DNA from: Dyella kyungheensis
Lineage (GTDB): Bacteria; Pseudomonadota; Gammaproteobacteria; Xanthomonadales; Rhodanobacteraceae
Direction of reading: 5' to 3'
DNA length: 64,000 nucleotides
NCBI RefSeq assembly: GCF_016905005.1
Contig: NZ_JADIKC010000001.1
Coordinates: forward strand, 186,001 to 250,000
Shown: one piece after another, positions 28,026 through 37,265 of the stretch
Numbering within the stretch: the first letter of the stretch is position 1
How the letters are laid out: the number at the start of each line of letters is the position of its first letter
Notes under the pieces: generated by a model
The model's input: only the letters and a program-made list of their open reading frames with translations
What the model was told of the DNA's origin: nothing
Database searches by the model: none
Translations under genes and position numbers: made by a program

Positions 28026-29633
28026 ATGAAGTCTCCCAGCATGTTCCGCGGGCTGCTGTCGTTCAGCAGCATGACCATGATTTCGCGCGTACTCGGGCTG
28101 GTCCGGGACATGTCGATCAACGCCACCTTCGGTGCCAACGCGGCGACCGATGCGTTCTGGGTGGCGTTTCGCATCCCCAACTTCATGCGTCGCCTGTTTG
28201 CCGAGGGCTCCTTCTCCACGGCGTTCGTGCCCGTCTTCACCGAAGTGAAGGAGACGCGCAGCCACGACGATCTCAAGCAGCTGATGGCGCGCGTATCGGG
28301 CACGCTGGGCGGCGTGTTGCTGGTGATCACGGCGCTGGGCGTGATCTTCGCGCCGCAGGTGGCGGCGCTGTTTTCGCAGGGCGCGGCCGAAACGCCGGAA
28401 AAATTCGAGCTCACGGCGCAACTGCTGCGGCTGACCTTTCCGTTCCTGCTGTTCGTTTCGCTCACCGCGTTGTGCGGCGGCGCGCTCAACAGTTTCCACA
28501 AGTTCGCGCTGCCGGCGCTGACGCCGGTGATCCTCAACCTGTGCATGATCGGCGGCGCGCTGTGGCTGTCGAAGCATCTGCACCCGCCGATCATGGCGAT
28601 GGGCTGGGCGATCCTGCTGGCGGGCCTGCTGCAGTTGCTGTTCCAGTTGCCTTCGCTGCGCGGCCTGGACCTGCTGACGTTGCCGCGCTGGGGCTGGAGT
28701 CATCCGGACGTGCGCCGGATCCTCACCCTGATGGTGCCCACGCTGTTCGGCTCATCCATCGCGCAGATCAATCTGCTGCTGGACACTGTGATTGCCGCCT
28801 ATCTGATGACGGGTTCGCAGAGCTGGCTGTCGCAGGCGGACCGTTTCCTGGAGCTGCCGTTGGGCTTGTTCGGCGTGGCGCTGGGTACGGTGATCCTGCC
28901 GTCGCTGTCGCGCCATCACGTGACCACCGACCGCGAAGGTTTTTCCAAGGCGCTGGACTGGGGCCTGCGCACCACGCTGCTGATTGCGGTGCCGGCGATG
29001 TTCGCGCTGATGCTGCTGGCCAAGCCGCTGGTGGCGACCTTGTTCCAGCACGGCCAGTTCACCCCGTTCGATACGCGCATGGCGACGCTGTCGATCACCG
29101 CGCTGAGCTTCGGCCTGCCGGCGTTCGCGCTGGTCAAGGTGGCGCTGCCGGCGTTCTATTCGCGCCAGGACACGCGTACCCCGGTGCGCGCTGGCGTGGC
29201 CTCGCTGGTGGCGAACATGGTGCTCAACGTCATCTTCGTGGCCTTGCTTTATGTGCTGTGGGCCACGCCCGAGCAGCGCCAGTTGCCCTGGCTGGACGGC
29301 ATTGCCGCGGTGCCGGGTCTGCATATGGCGCTGGGCATGGCCAGTGCGCTGGCCAGCTATATCAACCTGGGTCTGTTGTGGCATTGGTTGCGCAAGGCGG
29401 GCGTGTATCAGCGCCAGCCCGGTTGGGCGCGCCATACGCTACGCCTGGTGCTGGCCTGCGCGGTGATGGTGGCCGTGCTGGTGGTCGGCATGTGGTTATG
29501 GCCGGACTGGACGAACGCGGACAATCGGACCCGCGTGTGGCGTCTGGCCGTGCTGGTCTTGGCGGGCGGCGGCGCCTATGTGGCGACGCTGTTCGCGGCG
29601 GGATTCCGCATGCGTGAACTGCGCGGCGTCTGA
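28026..29633 (+). CDS. murJ: Lipid II flippase MurJ
   Basis: Moves lipid-linked peptidoglycan precursors across the inner membrane. The 535 residues are nearly all membrane-spanning, consistent with 14 helices. The N-terminus MISRVLGLVRDM with the essential Arg, ATDAFWVAFRIPNFMRRLFAEGSFSTAFVPVF (in pieces) and ADRFLELPLGLFGVALGTVILPSLSR are MOP-superfamily MurJ marks. It leads the group murJ-ribF-ileS-lspA-ispH, 48 bp before ribF. Confidence 0.95.
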   Translation: MKSPSMFRGLLSFSSMTMISRVLGLVRDMSINATFGANAATDAFWVAFRIPNFMRRLFAEGSFSTAFVPVFTEVKETRSHDDLKQLMARVSGTLGGVLLVITALGVIFAPQVAALFSQGAAETPEKFELTAQLLRLTFPFLLFVSLTALCGGALNSFHKFALPALTPVILNLCMIGGALWLSKHLHPPIMAMGWAILLAGLLQLLFQLPSLRGLDLLTLPRWGWSHPDVRRILTLMVPTLFGSSIAQINLLLDTVIAAYLMTGSQSWLSQADRFLELPLGLFGVALGTVILPSLSRHHVTTDREGFSKALDWGLRTTLLIAVPAMFALMLLAKPLVATLFQHGQFTPFDTRMATLSITALSFGLPAFALVKVALPAFYSRQDTRTPVRAGVASLVANMVLNVIFVALLYVLWATPEQRQLPWLDGIAAVPGLHMALGMASALASYINLGLLWHWLRKAGVYQRQPGWARHTLRLVLACAVMVAVLVVGMWLWPDWTNADNRTRVWRLAVLVLAGGGAYVATLFAAGFRMRELRGV

Positions 29634-29681
29634 GCTTCCGCTCGGGCCGAAACACGGCGCCTGAGCCGCTATACTCGCCCG

Positions 29682-30635
29682 ATGATGAGACTTTCCAGGG
29701 ACGTCGCCGGCCCCCCTCTGGCGCCCGGCGGCAGCGTGGTGGCTGTCGGCGCGTTCGATGGCCTGCATCGTGGCCACCAGGCCTTGCTTGCGCAGGTGCA
29801 TGAACGTGCGGCCAAGCTTGGCCTCACGCCGATCGTGGTGAGCTTCGAGCCGTTGCCGCGGGCGTATTTTTCGCCCGAGCCGGTGGCGCGGCTTTCCAGC
29901 GTGCGCGAAAAGCTGCGCGGGTTCGACGAGGCCGGCATGGAGCAGGTGCTCTTGCTGCGCTTCAATCGCGCCCTCACATCGATGAGTGCCGAGGATTTCG
30001 TGCAGCGCGTGCTGGTGCAGCGGTTGAACGCGCGTGAAGTGTGGGTCGGTGCGGATTTCCGCTTCGGCCACAAGCGCAGCGGCGACGTGGCGATGCTGGA
30101 GCGGGTCGGTCCCGAGCTGGGTTTCACCGCCCGTACGATGCCGTCGGTGCTGCTGGACGGCGCGCGGGTGTCGGCGACGCGGGTGCGCATGCTGCTGGCG
30201 GCTGGCGAATTTTCCGGCGCCGCACCGCTGCTGGGCCGTCCGTTCGTGATCGAGGGCAAGGTGGAATACGGCAAGCAGCTGGGCCGCCAGCTGGGCTATC
30301 CCACCGCCAATATCCATTTGCGCGACCGATCCAGCCCGGTGCACGGCATTTTTGCGGTCCGCGTGGGCCTGGGCGAAAGCGAATGCAGCTGGCCGGGCGT
30401 GGCGAGCCTGGGCGTGCGGCCCACGGTGAACGAAGTGCCGGAGCCGCTGCTGGAAGTCCATCTGTTCGACTTCGAGGGCGACCTCTACGGCCAGCGCATG
30501 GCGGTGGAGTTCGTGGCCAAGCTCCGCGATGAGCAGAAATTCGGCAACCTGGACGATTTGACCGTCCAGATGGCCAAAGACGCGCGCCAGGCCCGCGAAT
30601 TGCTGGGCATGAATCCGCGTCTCAGCGAGGCGTAA
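29682..30635 (+). CDS. ribF: Bifunctional riboflavin kinase/FAD synthetase
   Basis: Makes FMN from riboflavin and FAD from FMN. The 317 residues carry the adenylyltransferase half ([15 protein letters not shown] near 21-35, [24 protein letters not shown]) and the kinase half ([42 protein letters not shown]). The start is ATG 29682 or the adjacent ATG 29685. ileS follows after a hairpin-rich gap. Confidence 0.95.
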   Translation: MMRLSRDVAGPPLAPGGSVVAVGAFDGLHRGHQALLAQVHERAAKLGLTPIVVSFEPLPRAYFSPEPVARLSSVREKLRGFDEAGMEQVLLLRFNRALTSMSAEDFVQRVLVQRLNAREVWVGADFRFGHKRSGDVAMLERVGPELGFTARTMPSVLLDGARVSATRVRMLLAAGEFSGAAPLLGRPFVIEGKVEYGKQLGRQLGYPTANIHLRDRSSPVHGIFAVRVGLGESECSWPGVASLGVRPTVNEVPEPLLEVHLFDFEGDLYGQRMAVEFVAKLRDEQKFGNLDDLTVQMAKDARQARELLGMNPRLSEA

Positions 30636-30670
30636 CCGGGCCAAATCCGGTAACGTTGGCGCTTTCGCCA

Positions 30671-30836
30671 CGTCATCCCGGCGCCACCCGGCAAGCTGTC
30701 GAAGGCAGCTTGCCGGCGCAGGCCAGGGATGGCCTGCTCGTAGAGCAAGCATAGTGAATGCTTGCTCTACGCAGCCAAGTTCGGACATGTGCCGAACTTG
30801 GCGAGTCGAGAAAGTGCGGGAACGCACTTTCTCGAC
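30671..30836. repeat. Four consecutive hairpins between ribF and ileS
   Basis: Four perfect stems follow one another: CCGGCAAGCTG/CAGCTTGCCGG (30688-30698 with 30706-30716), GTAGAGCAAGCAT/ATGCTTGCTCTAC (30740-30752 with 30758-30770), GCCAAGTTCGG/CCGAACTTGGC (30774-30784 with 30792-30802) and GTCGAGAAAGTGC/GCACTTTCTCGAC (30805-30817 with 30824-30836). The last ends 31 nt before the ileS ATG. None has a T-run. The block starts with CGTCATCCCGGC, a common intergenic repeat head. Confidence 0.75.
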
Positions 30837-30867
30837 ATCCAGTAAACCATCAGAGCATCCCCAGGCA

Positions 30868-33732
30868 ATGACCCAGGATTACAAGAACACCATCAACCTG
30901 CCGCAGACGGAATTCCCGATGCGCGGCGACCTGCCCAAGCGCGAGCCCAAGTGGCTGGCCGACTGGGAGCAGGTCGGCCGCTATGCGCAGATCCAAGAAC
31001 GCGCCGCCGGTCGCGACAAGGTGTTTGTGCTGCACGACGGCCCGCCGTACGCCAACGGCGCGATCCACCTGGGCCACGCGGTGAACAAGGTGCTCAAGGA
31101 CGTGGTGGTGAAGTCGCGCCTGCTGGCCGGTTTCCGCGCGCCCTACGTGCCGGGCTGGGATTGCCACGGCCTGCCGATCGAAGTGGCGATCGAGAAGAAA
31201 TTCGGGCGCGTGGGCGACAAGCTCGACGCTGCCGCCTTCCGCCAGAAGTGTCGCGAGTATGCGCAGCAGCAGATCGACCTGCAGCGAACCGACTTCAAGC
31301 GCCTCGGCGTGCTGGGCGATTGGGAACACCCGTATCGCACGATGGACTTCAAGTACGAAGCCGACATGGTGCGCGCGCTGGCCAGGATCGTCGGCAACGG
31401 CCACGTTGTGCGTGGCGCCAAGCCGGTGTACTGGTGTTTCGACTGCGGTTCGGCGCTGGCCGAAGCGGAAATCGAATACGCCGACAAGGTGTCACCGGCG
31501 GTGGACGTCGCGTACGACGCGATCGATCCGAAGACGCTCGCGCAGAAGTTCGGCGTGGATGCGGGCGACGCCATCGTCGCCATTCCGATCTGGACCACCA
31601 CGCCGTGGACGCTGCCGGAAAGCCAGGCGGTGTCGCTGGGCGGCGAACTCGAATACGCGCTGATCGAAGGTCCGGCGCGCGATGGCCAGCGCGTGTTGCT
31701 GGTGATCGCCAGCGCGCTGGTCGAGAAGGCCGCGCATCGCTACGGCATCGAAGCGCCGAAGGTGCTGGGCCATGTCGACGGGCAGGCGCTGGAAGGCGTG
31801 CTGCTGAAGCACCCGTTCTACGCACGCGAAGTGCCCGTGCTAATCGGCGACCATGTGTCTGCCGAAGACGGTACCGGCGCCGTGCACACCTCGCCCGACC
31901 ACGGCGTGGAAGACTTCGTCGTCTCGCGCAAGTACGGCATCGAGACGCTCAACTACACCGAAGCGCGCGGCACCTATCGCGCCGACACGCCGGCCGCGCT
32001 CGACGGCACGGTGATCGCGGGCAAGCACCTGTGGAAGGCCAACGACGAAATCGTCGAGCTGCTGCGTCGTCGCGGCGTGCTGCTGGCCTTCGCCAAGATC
32101 GAACACAGCTATCCGCATTGCTGGCGCCACAAGACGCCGGTGATCTTCCGCACCACGCCGCAGTGGTTCATCAGCATGGAGAAGGAAGGCCTGCGCCAGA
32201 CCGCGCTCGATGCGATCAAGCAGGTGCGCTGGGTACCGGGCTGGGGCGAGGAACGCATCGCCGGCATGGTGGGCGACCGTCCCGACTGGTGCATCTCGCG
32301 CCAGCGTACGTGGGGCGTGCCGATCGCGTTGTTCATCAACAAGAGCACGCAGGAACCGCATCCCGATTCCGTCGCTTTGCTGGAACAAGTGGCCAAGCGC
32401 ATCGAGCAGGGCGGCATCGACGCGTGGTATGCGCTGGATGCGGCCGAACTGCTCGGCGACCAGGCGAAGGACTATGAAAAAGTCCTCGACGTGCTCGACG
32501 TGTGGTTCGATTCCGGCGCCAGCCATTTCACCGTGGTGGGCCAGCGTCCCGAGCTGCAGCAGGGCAATGCATCGAGCTACAAGGTGATGTACCTGGAAGG
32601 CTCGGACCAGCATCGCGGCTGGTTCCAGTCCTCCTTGCTCACCTCGTCGGCGATGTTCGCCAAGGCGCCGTACAACGACGTGCTCACCCACGGTTTCACC
32701 GTGGATGCGCAGGGCCGCAAGATGTCCAAGTCGTTGGGCAACGGCATCGAGCCGCAGGACATCATGAAGAACCTGGGCGCGGACATCCTGCGCCTGTGGA
32801 TCTGCTCGACCGATTATCGCAACGAGATGTCGCTGTCGGACGAAATCCTGAAGCGCGTGTCGGACACCTATCGCCGCATCCGCAATACCGCGCGCTTCCT
32901 GCTCGGCAACCTGGACGGCTTCGATCCGGCCAGGCACCTGGTGCCGGTGGAAGAGAGCACGCTGCTCGACCAGTGGGTGGTGCAGCAGGCTCATGACGTC
33001 CAGCAGGCGGTAGCGGCGGCGTACGATCGTTACGATTTCCCGGAAATCGTCCAGCGCGTGCAGAACTTCTGCACCAACGAGCTGGGCGCGCTGTATCTCG
33101 ACATCACCAAGGATCGTCTCTACACGATGCCGACCGAAAGCCACGGTCGCCGCAGCGCGCAGAGTGCGATGTATCGGGTCGCCGAGGCATTGGTGCGCTG
33201 GCTGGCGCCGGTGCTCACCTTTACCGCGGAAGAAATCTGGCAACACATGCCGGGCACGCGCAGCGAAAGCGTGCTGTTCGAAACCTGGTACGACGGCCTG
33301 GCGGCAACGCAGGGTTCGCCGGAACAGCGCCGCTACTGGTCGGACCTGTTGGCGATCCGCGATACCGCGTCGCGCGTGCTCGAAGGCATGCGCAAGGCGG
33401 AGCAGATCGGCGCATCGCTGGAAGCGAAGGTGGCCATCCATGCTGATGCGGCGGTGGTGGCGCGCTATCAGGCGGCCGCTTTCGAGTTGCGCTTCTTCTT
33501 CATCAGCTCCGATGTGCGGCTGGACCTGGCCGGTGGCCAACCGGCCGACGCGGTGTTGACCGAACTGGAAGGTGCGGACGTGTGGGTGTCGGCGACGGTG
33601 AGCGATGCGGCCAAGTGCGTGCGTTGCTGGCAGCGCCGCGACGACGTCGGCACGCATGCGGCGCATCCGGAACTGTGCGATCGCTGCATCGGCAATGTGG
33701 AAGGGCCGGGCGAGAATCGTCGCTGGTTCTGA
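30868..33732 (+). CDS. ileS: Isoleucyl-tRNA synthetase
   Basis: Charges tRNA-Ile and edits Val. The 954 residues contain the class I HIGH motif as HLGH in [25 protein letters not shown], the editing domain ([25 protein letters not shown]), KMSKS in [10 protein letters not shown], and the C-terminal Zn finger CVRCW...ELCDRC. Start ATG 30868 ([20 protein letters not shown]) is the family start; an in-frame codon at 30754 would run through the hairpins. It is a bacterial type I IleRS. Confidence 0.96.
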   Translation: MTQDYKNTINLPQTEFPMRGDLPKREPKWLADWEQVGRYAQIQERAAGRDKVFVLHDGPPYANGAIHLGHAVNKVLKDVVVKSRLLAGFRAPYVPGWDCHGLPIEVAIEKKFGRVGDKLDAAAFRQKCREYAQQQIDLQRTDFKRLGVLGDWEHPYRTMDFKYEADMVRALARIVGNGHVVRGAKPVYWCFDCGSALAEAEIEYADKVSPAVDVAYDAIDPKTLAQKFGVDAGDAIVAIPIWTTTPWTLPESQAVSLGGELEYALIEGPARDGQRVLLVIASALVEKAAHRYGIEAPKVLGHVDGQALEGVLLKHPFYAREVPVLIGDHVSAEDGTGAVHTSPDHGVEDFVVSRKYGIETLNYTEARGTYRADTPAALDGTVIAGKHLWKANDEIVELLRRRGVLLAFAKIEHSYPHCWRHKTPVIFRTTPQWFISMEKEGLRQTALDAIKQVRWVPGWGEERIAGMVGDRPDWCISRQRTWGVPIALFINKSTQEPHPDSVALLEQVAKRIEQGGIDAWYALDAAELLGDQAKDYEKVLDVLDVWFDSGASHFTVVGQRPELQQGNASSYKVMYLEGSDQHRGWFQSSLLTSSAMFAKAPYNDVLTHGFTVDAQGRKMSKSLGNGIEPQDIMKNLGADILRLWICSTDYRNEMSLSDEILKRVSDTYRRIRNTARFLLGNLDGFDPARHLVPVEESTLLDQWVVQQAHDVQQAVAAAYDRYDFPEIVQRVQNFCTNELGALYLDITKDRLYTMPTESHGRRSAQSAMYRVAEALVRWLAPVLTFTAEEIWQHMPGTRSESVLFETWYDGLAATQGSPEQRRYWSDLLAIRDTASRVLEGMRKAEQIGASLEAKVAIHADAAVVARYQAAAFELRFFFISSDVRLDLAGGQPADAVLTELEGADVWVSATVSDAAKCVRCWQRRDDVGTHAAHPELCDRCIGNVEGPGENRRWF

Positions 33733-33743
33733 TGCTCTGCCTC

Positions 33744-33880
33744 CTCTCCCCTCCGGGGAGAGGACCGAGGTGAGGGGCGGGTGCTCGCGGGAAGGCTTCA
33801 ACAAAGCCTTCTTCGCTCCGCCTCAAACTTGCCCCAAGATTGGCCCCTCACTCCAACCCTCTCCCCGAAGGGGCGAGGGA
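33744..33880. repeat. Paired CTCTCCCC hairpins between ileS and lspA
   Basis: CTCTCCCC/GGGGAGAG (33744-33762) and CCCTCTCCCC/GGGGCGAGGG (about 33857-33879) are two short GC hairpins. They are linked by a second-level pairing of GTGAGGGGC with GCCCCTCAC. It is a typical dispersed intergenic repeat. Confidence 0.6.
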
Positions 33881-33904
33881 GCAAACGTTCGCTAGATCGG
33901 ACTT

Positions 33905-34396
33905 ATGAAGCCCAAAACCAACGCCCTGTCCTGGTTGCTGCTTTCCCTCGTCGTCATCGTGCTCGATCAATTGAGCAAATGGTGGGCGCTCTCGGCGTTG
34001 CAGCCAGCCGGCACGCCGCATCCGGTTATTCCCGGGTTCCTCAACTGGACACTGGCCTTCAACACCGGCGCGGCCTTCAGCTTTCTGGCCAATAGCGATG
34101 GCTGGCAGCGCTGGTTCTTCGTGCTGCTGGCAGTGGTGATCAGCGGCGTGCTGGCGGTGTGGCTGTCGCGCACGCCGCGCGGCGACTGGAAGACGGCGCT
34201 GCCGCTGGGCCTGATCGTGGGTGGCGCCCTGGGCAACGTGATCGACCGCCTGCATGCCTCGCAGGTCACCGATTTCATTCACGTGTATTTCCGCGAGTGG
34301 AACTACCCCGTGTTCAATCTCGCCGACTGTGGGATCACCGTGGGCGCGGTGATGCTGGTGGTTTTCGGCTTGTTCCAGGGCAAGGCCAAGGGCTGA
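33905..34396 (+). CDS. lspA: Lipoprotein signal peptidase (signal peptidase II)
   Basis: Aspartyl protease of the inner membrane that removes signal peptides from prolipoproteins. The 163 residues have four membrane segments (about 9-25, 68-82, 93-110, 135-153). Catalytic Asp residues lie in GNVIDRLHASQVTDFIHV and FNLADCGITVG, and the LDQLSKWW and NTGAAFSFL motifs are present. It follows ileS, as in E. coli. Confidence 0.96.
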   Translation: MKPKTNALSWLLLSLVVIVLDQLSKWWALSALQPAGTPHPVIPGFLNWTLAFNTGAAFSFLANSDGWQRWFFVLLAVVISGVLAVWLSRTPRGDWKTALPLGLIVGGALGNVIDRLHASQVTDFIHVYFREWNYPVFNLADCGITVGAVMLVVFGLFQGKAKG

Positions 34397-34467
34397 CCCC
34401 GCGCTCACGTACGGTCACACCGACCGTGCGATAATGCCTTTCAGTCAGTCTTAGGTCCGGAGTTTCC

Positions 34468-35427
34468 GTGGACATCCTGCTCGCCAATCCCCGTGGCTTT
34501 TGTGCCGGTGTCGATCGCGCCATTGCCATTGTCGAACGCGCGCTCGAATCCTATGGCGCCCCCATCTACGTGCGTCACGAAGTGGTGCACAACCGCTATG
34601 TGGTCGACAAGCTGCGCGCCGATGGCGCGGTGTTCGTCGAAGAACTGCACGAAGTGCCCGATGGTGCCACGGTGATCTTCAGCGCCCACGGCGTGTCGAA
34701 GGCCGTGCGCGAGGAAGCCGATCAGCGTGGCCTGAAAGTGTTCGACGCCACCTGTCCGCTGGTCACCAAGGTGCATATGGAAGTGGCGCGCCTGGGTCGA
34801 CTGGGTCGCAGTGTGGTGCTGATCGGTCATGCGGGCCATCCGGAAGTGGAAGGCACCATGGGCCAGTGGAATCCCGCCAATACGGGCGAGATCCTGCTGG
34901 TGGAATCGGTGGATTGCGTGGCCACGCTGGAACCGAAATTTCCGCACGAGCTTTCCTACGTTACGCAGACCACGCTGTCGGTGGACGACACCAAGGCGAT
35001 CATCGAAGCGTTGCGCGCGAAGTTCACCGACATCGAAGGCCCGCGCAAGGACGACATCTGCTACGCCACCCAGAATCGCCAGGATGCCGTGCGTCGCCTC
35101 GCTGCCTCGGTGGATCTGATGCTGGTGGTGGGCTCGGTCAACAGCTCCAATTCCAACCGCCTGCGCGAGCTGGCGGAGAAGGAAGGCGTGCGTTCCTTCC
35201 TCATCGACGGCGCCGAGCATATCGAGCGCAGCTGGCTCGACGGCGTCACCCGCATCGGCCTTACCGCCGGCGCGTCGGCCCCGGAGAAGCTTGTGCGCGA
35301 GGTCATCGCTCGCCTGCAATCGTGGGGCGCGGGCTCCGTGCGCGAACTCGATGGCGAGCCGGAGACGATCACCTTCGCACTGCCCAAGGAACTGCGCCTG
35401 ACCGGCGGCGTTTCCGCGACCCTGTGA
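34468..35427 (+). CDS. ispH: 4-hydroxy-3-methylbut-2-enyl diphosphate reductase
   Basis: Last enzyme of the MEP isoprenoid pathway, making IPP and DMAPP with a [4Fe-4S] cluster. Cluster cysteines sit at C12 ([13 protein letters not shown]), C96 ([11 protein letters not shown]) and C197-equivalent ([11 protein letters not shown]). The substrate motifs [16 protein letters not shown] and [12 protein letters not shown] are present. The start is GTG 34468, with CCGGAG upstream. It has 319 residues and is the last gene of the murJ-ispH group, 52 bp before tRNA-Thr. Confidence 0.96.
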   Translation: MDILLANPRGFCAGVDRAIAIVERALESYGAPIYVRHEVVHNRYVVDKLRADGAVFVEELHEVPDGATVIFSAHGVSKAVREEADQRGLKVFDATCPLVTKVHMEVARLGRLGRSVVLIGHAGHPEVEGTMGQWNPANTGEILLVESVDCVATLEPKFPHELSYVTQTTLSVDDTKAIIEALRAKFTDIEGPRKDDICYATQNRQDAVRRLAASVDLMLVVGSVNSSNSNRLRELAEKEGVRSFLIDGAEHIERSWLDGVTRIGLTAGASAPEKLVREVIARLQSWGAGSVRELDGEPETITFALPKELRLTGGVSATL

Positions 35428-35479
35428 TCGCCGACGTCTTGCGCGGCTCCGCTCCGCTCCGTAGAATTCACGGTTCCTC

Positions 35480-35555
35480 GCCGGAATAGCTCAGTTGGTA
35501 GAGCGGCGCATTCGTAATGCGTAGGTCGTAGGTTCGATTCCTATTTCCGGCACCA
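35480..35555 (+). tRNA. tRNA-Thr (anticodon CGU)
   Basis: 76-nt cloverleaf: acceptor GCCGGAA/TTCCGGC, D-arm GCTCAGTTGGTAGAGC, anticodon stem GCGCA/TGCGT with loop TTCGTAA (CGU, reads ACG), T-loop GTTCGATTC, discriminator A and encoded CCA. Its 3' 49 bases are the left copy of the IME attachment repeat, so the gene is rebuilt intact by the insertion. Confidence 0.96.
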
Positions 35556-35556
35556 T
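35507..35556. repeat. attL (50-bp direct repeat, left copy)
   Basis: Identical to 44162-44211 and diverging immediately outside on both sides. It starts CGCATTCGTAATGCG in the anticodon stem-loop, the usual crossover site of tRNA-specific tyrosine integrases, and ends one base after CCA. Confidence 0.95.
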
Positions 35557-35568
35557 ATTTTTGAATAA

Positions 35569-35606
35569 AAACAGCGGTATACGCATAACAGCGTATACCG
35601 CTGTTT
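35569..35606 (+). terminator. Element-borne hairpin right after tRNA-Thr
   Basis: Perfect 16-bp stem (35569-35584 with 35591-35606; arm AAACAGCGGTATACGC) with a 6-nt loop, preceded by an A-rich and followed by a T-rich stretch. It starts 13 bp after attL, so it came with the element and would end tRNA transcription. Confidence 0.75.
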
Positions 35607-35637
35607 GTCTTTGTATCCCACGATTTGTCACTGTTCG

Positions 35638-35654
35638 TGTGGCAAATTTGTGGC
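35638..35654. promoter_or_regulatory. Putative integrase arm-type site, left
   Basis: TGTGGCAAATTTGTGGC: two TGTGGC hexamers 11 bp apart, 82 bp inside attL. The same pattern (TGTGGCAAAAGTGTGGC) lies 50 bp inside attR, as expected for arm sites of a lambda-type integrase. Confidence 0.5.
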
Positions 35655-35719
35655 GGTGGAACGCCGCGCTACGTCGCGCACGTGTTGAACAAGGATGGAC
35701 GTAGGGATAGATTGCGTGG

Positions 35720-36010
35720 GCGCGTTGGTCACAAAGCTTGGCTAGGCAAGAGGCAATTGGCTGGGTGTGAGTCCAACACGTGTGGCGGGCGAAGCGGAAA
35801 GCTGCCACACGAAGAATGAGGCCGGTAACGGCCTGCCCTAGGCCAGCCATAACAGGCGGCCGTGGTTCGTGACCCCCAGCAAGAGAGCCTGGGCTTGAAA
35901 GCGTCACGGCGGGGATAGTGCAGTCAATGGGGCGAATGCCCCGCAGGGGAAACCCTGCCCGCTGAGGGCTGGCCTGAGCAAAACCTTGGCCCTCTGCTCA
36001 TATGAGCAAG
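35720..36010 (+). ncRNA. Candidate structured RNA (unassigned)
   Basis: No supportable ORF, but many stems in order. CGCGTTGG/CCAACACG (35721-35728 with 35773-35780, one G-U). TGTGGC/GCCACA (35781-35786 with 35803-35808). GGCCG-GTAA-CGGCC (35820-35833). AGGCCAGCC (35840-35848) pairs with GGCTGGCCT (35968-35976) and encloses three hairpins: CGTGAC...GTCACG with inner CCCAG/CTGGG; GGGGC-GAAT-GCCCC (35929-35942); and GCAGGG-GAAA-CCCTGC (35943-35958). Two loops are GNRA type. The orientation is inferred from the loops. It matches no class I can name with confidence; a faint likeness to group II intron domain I is not enough to call it. Confidence 0.4.
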
Positions 36011-36068
36011 GTGGGCTTCCGCGATCTCGATTCGCCATACCCGTTGGGTGTGGTGCATGGAGATTTGC

Positions 36069-36398
36069 ATGACTGCCACCAACTCCGACCGTGCTGCTCG
36101 CTCTGCTGCGCTCGCCGGCGAGATGTTCGACGTTGACGATCTCGCTGCCCTCCTGCATAGGCAGGTTCATACCATCCGTAATGACGCCTCACGGGCGCCA
36201 TACCGTCTTCCGCCTCGTTGTGCCCTCCCGGGGCAGAAGCGCTTGCTGTGGCGCAAAGATGATGTCCTAGCGTGGCTTGCCGCAGCCGTCGCTGTAGAGA
36301 CCCAGCCCATGTCTTCCGAGGCGCCTCGGCCGAGGCGAGGGCGTCCCACGAAGGCGGAGCAGCGTGCTCGGCTGGCGGCAACAGGGCCTACGCGATGA
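36069..36398 (+). CDS. AlpA/excisionase-like HTH regulator
   Basis: A 109-residue protein with a MerR/AlpA-type helix-turn-helix: MFDVDDLAALLHRQVHTIRND (19-39, slightly split) followed by the wing/recognition part RLPPRCALPGQKRLLWRKDDVLAWL. Its C-terminus is basic (RPRRGRPTKAEQRARL, AT-hook-like GRP). Such proteins regulate integrase genes or act as recombination directionality factors in tRNA-integrated elements. ATG 36069 has GGAG 6 nt upstream; ATG 36057 is a weaker alternative. It overlaps the next gene by ATGA, so the two are coupled. Confidence 0.75.
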   Translation: MTATNSDRAARSAALAGEMFDVDDLAALLHRQVHTIRNDASRAPYRLPPRCALPGQKRLLWRKDDVLAWLAAAVAVETQPMSSEAPRPRRGRPTKAEQRARLAATGPTR

Positions 36399-36838
36399 GC
36401 GGGGGTTACATCATTAGGGCACCACGCCCAGACGATCCTTGGGAAAGACTCCCTGTCGCGCTTCTGAGGGACAAGAGGCTTTCATTTCGCGCTCGCGGAC
36501 TAGCTGTACGGTTGTTGTCCAACAGAGATGGTTATCGCATGCCTATGACCATGCTTGCTGCCGAGGCAGTGAGCGAAGAGCGGATGCCAACGTCGCCGCG
36601 GGAGGGGCGTGACGCGCTCTACAAGGCGTTGGCGGAGCTGCGCTGGGTCGGATACGTCGTCCAGGTTCGCAGCCAGGATGCTAAGGGGCGTTGGAAAACG
36701 GAAACCTACATTTACGACACCCCTCAGTCACCGAAGACGGGTAAACCGGACCCGGTTGAACCGGGGCCCGGTGAGCCGAACTTCGGCAATGCCGTTTGTA
36801 AGAGCAGTAAAAGCACTAGTGATGAAGAGCACCAGTGA
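36395..36838 (+). CDS. Winged-helix protein, replication-initiator-like
   Basis: A 147-residue protein. The core LLRDKRLSFRARGLAVRLLSNRDGYRM then TMLAAEAVSEER...EGRDALYKALAELRWVGYVVQV resembles the winged-helix replication/helicase-loader-like proteins of plasmids and phages (RARG...LL...GW/GY...L...EGR..V..AL.EL...GY). The C-terminus has a low-complexity GKPDPVEPGPGEPNFG segment, also usual in that group. It is coupled to the AlpA-like gene. Iteron-like repeats start in its last codons and palindromes follow, which supports a replication role; this is inference. Confidence 0.55.
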   Translation: MSGGYIIRAPRPDDPWERLPVALLRDKRLSFRARGLAVRLLSNRDGYRMPMTMLAAEAVSEERMPTSPREGRDALYKALAELRWVGYVVQVRSQDAKGRWKTETYIYDTPQSPKTGKPDPVEPGPGEPNFGNAVCKSSKSTSDEEHQ

Positions 36839-36871
36839 GAAAAGCACTATCTACTTAGAAGAGCACTAGTA
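36799..36871. repeat. Iteron-like repeats AAGAGCACTAGT
   Basis: Five related units read AAGAGCAGTA, AAAAGCACTAGTG, GAAGAGCACCAGTG, AAAAGCACTATCT and GAAGAGCACTAGTA, with GCA cores at 36804, 36813, 36829, 36844 and 36863. Spacing is irregular (9, 16, 15, 19 bp), so they are not classical helical-phase iterons. Confidence 0.45.
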
Positions 36872-36879
36872 CCGGTCGA

Positions 36880-36999
36880 TGCCGTGCGACGGCTACGCCG
36901 TCGCGCGGCATTGACCCACGCGGCGCATCGCGCCGCGTAGATCTTGGCGAGGCCTCGCCTACGGAGCGTAGGTCCGTATACATGTATGCATGCATACGG
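36880..36999. repeat. Cluster of palindromes, possible replication origin
   Basis: Consecutive dyads: 36880-36910 (13 paired bases, GCGACGGC/GCCGTCGC core), 36918-36938 (ACGCGGCG/CGCCGCGT), 36946-36959 (GGCGAGGCCTCGCC), 36960-36978 (TACGGA/TCCGTA) and 36974-36999 (CCGTATACATG/CATGCATACGG, one mismatch). The rest of the gap to 37265 shows no supportable gene. Confidence 0.5.
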
Positions 37000-37265
37000 C
37001 TGAGAGAGCTGCCTAAGTGCTGATGCACGCAAGTACGTCGAGCCTCGCGCAAGTACAGACGCCGACATACTCCGAAGCGCCGGAAAGGCGGTTTAGCGTG
37101 GAATAGACCGAGGTTGCCGCGAGGTCGACGCTCTAGAGTGCACTACGTGGGCCTCTGGGCGTCGCCGAACCAAAAAAGCGTCTCCGTCCTGCCATCGCGG
37201 CTAGCGCGAGCGTGACGGGCCGCCGACGGCGGCATGGGCGCCATTGCGAGTCGGATGGCTGGAGA

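Noticed and set aside
30671-30867. T-box or attenuator upstream of ileS
   Set aside because: No T-box sequence or specifier loop and no terminator T-run; the stems look like separate repeats. T-boxes are not expected in this group.
35491-35570. Peptide PEIGIEPTTYALRMR encoded opposite the tRNA-Thr 3' end and again at attR
   Set aside because: It is the antisense translation of the tRNA T-arm and anticodon arm. This peptide is a known artefact of tRNA 3' ends.
35720-36010. Group II intron, RNase P RNA, tmRNA, cobalamin riboswitch or hammerhead ribozyme
   Set aside because: No domain V (GAGC...GTTC with AGC triad), no reverse transcriptase, no tmRNA tag frame, no P4 consensus, no B12 box and no CTGANGA core could be found, so it is left as an unassigned candidate.
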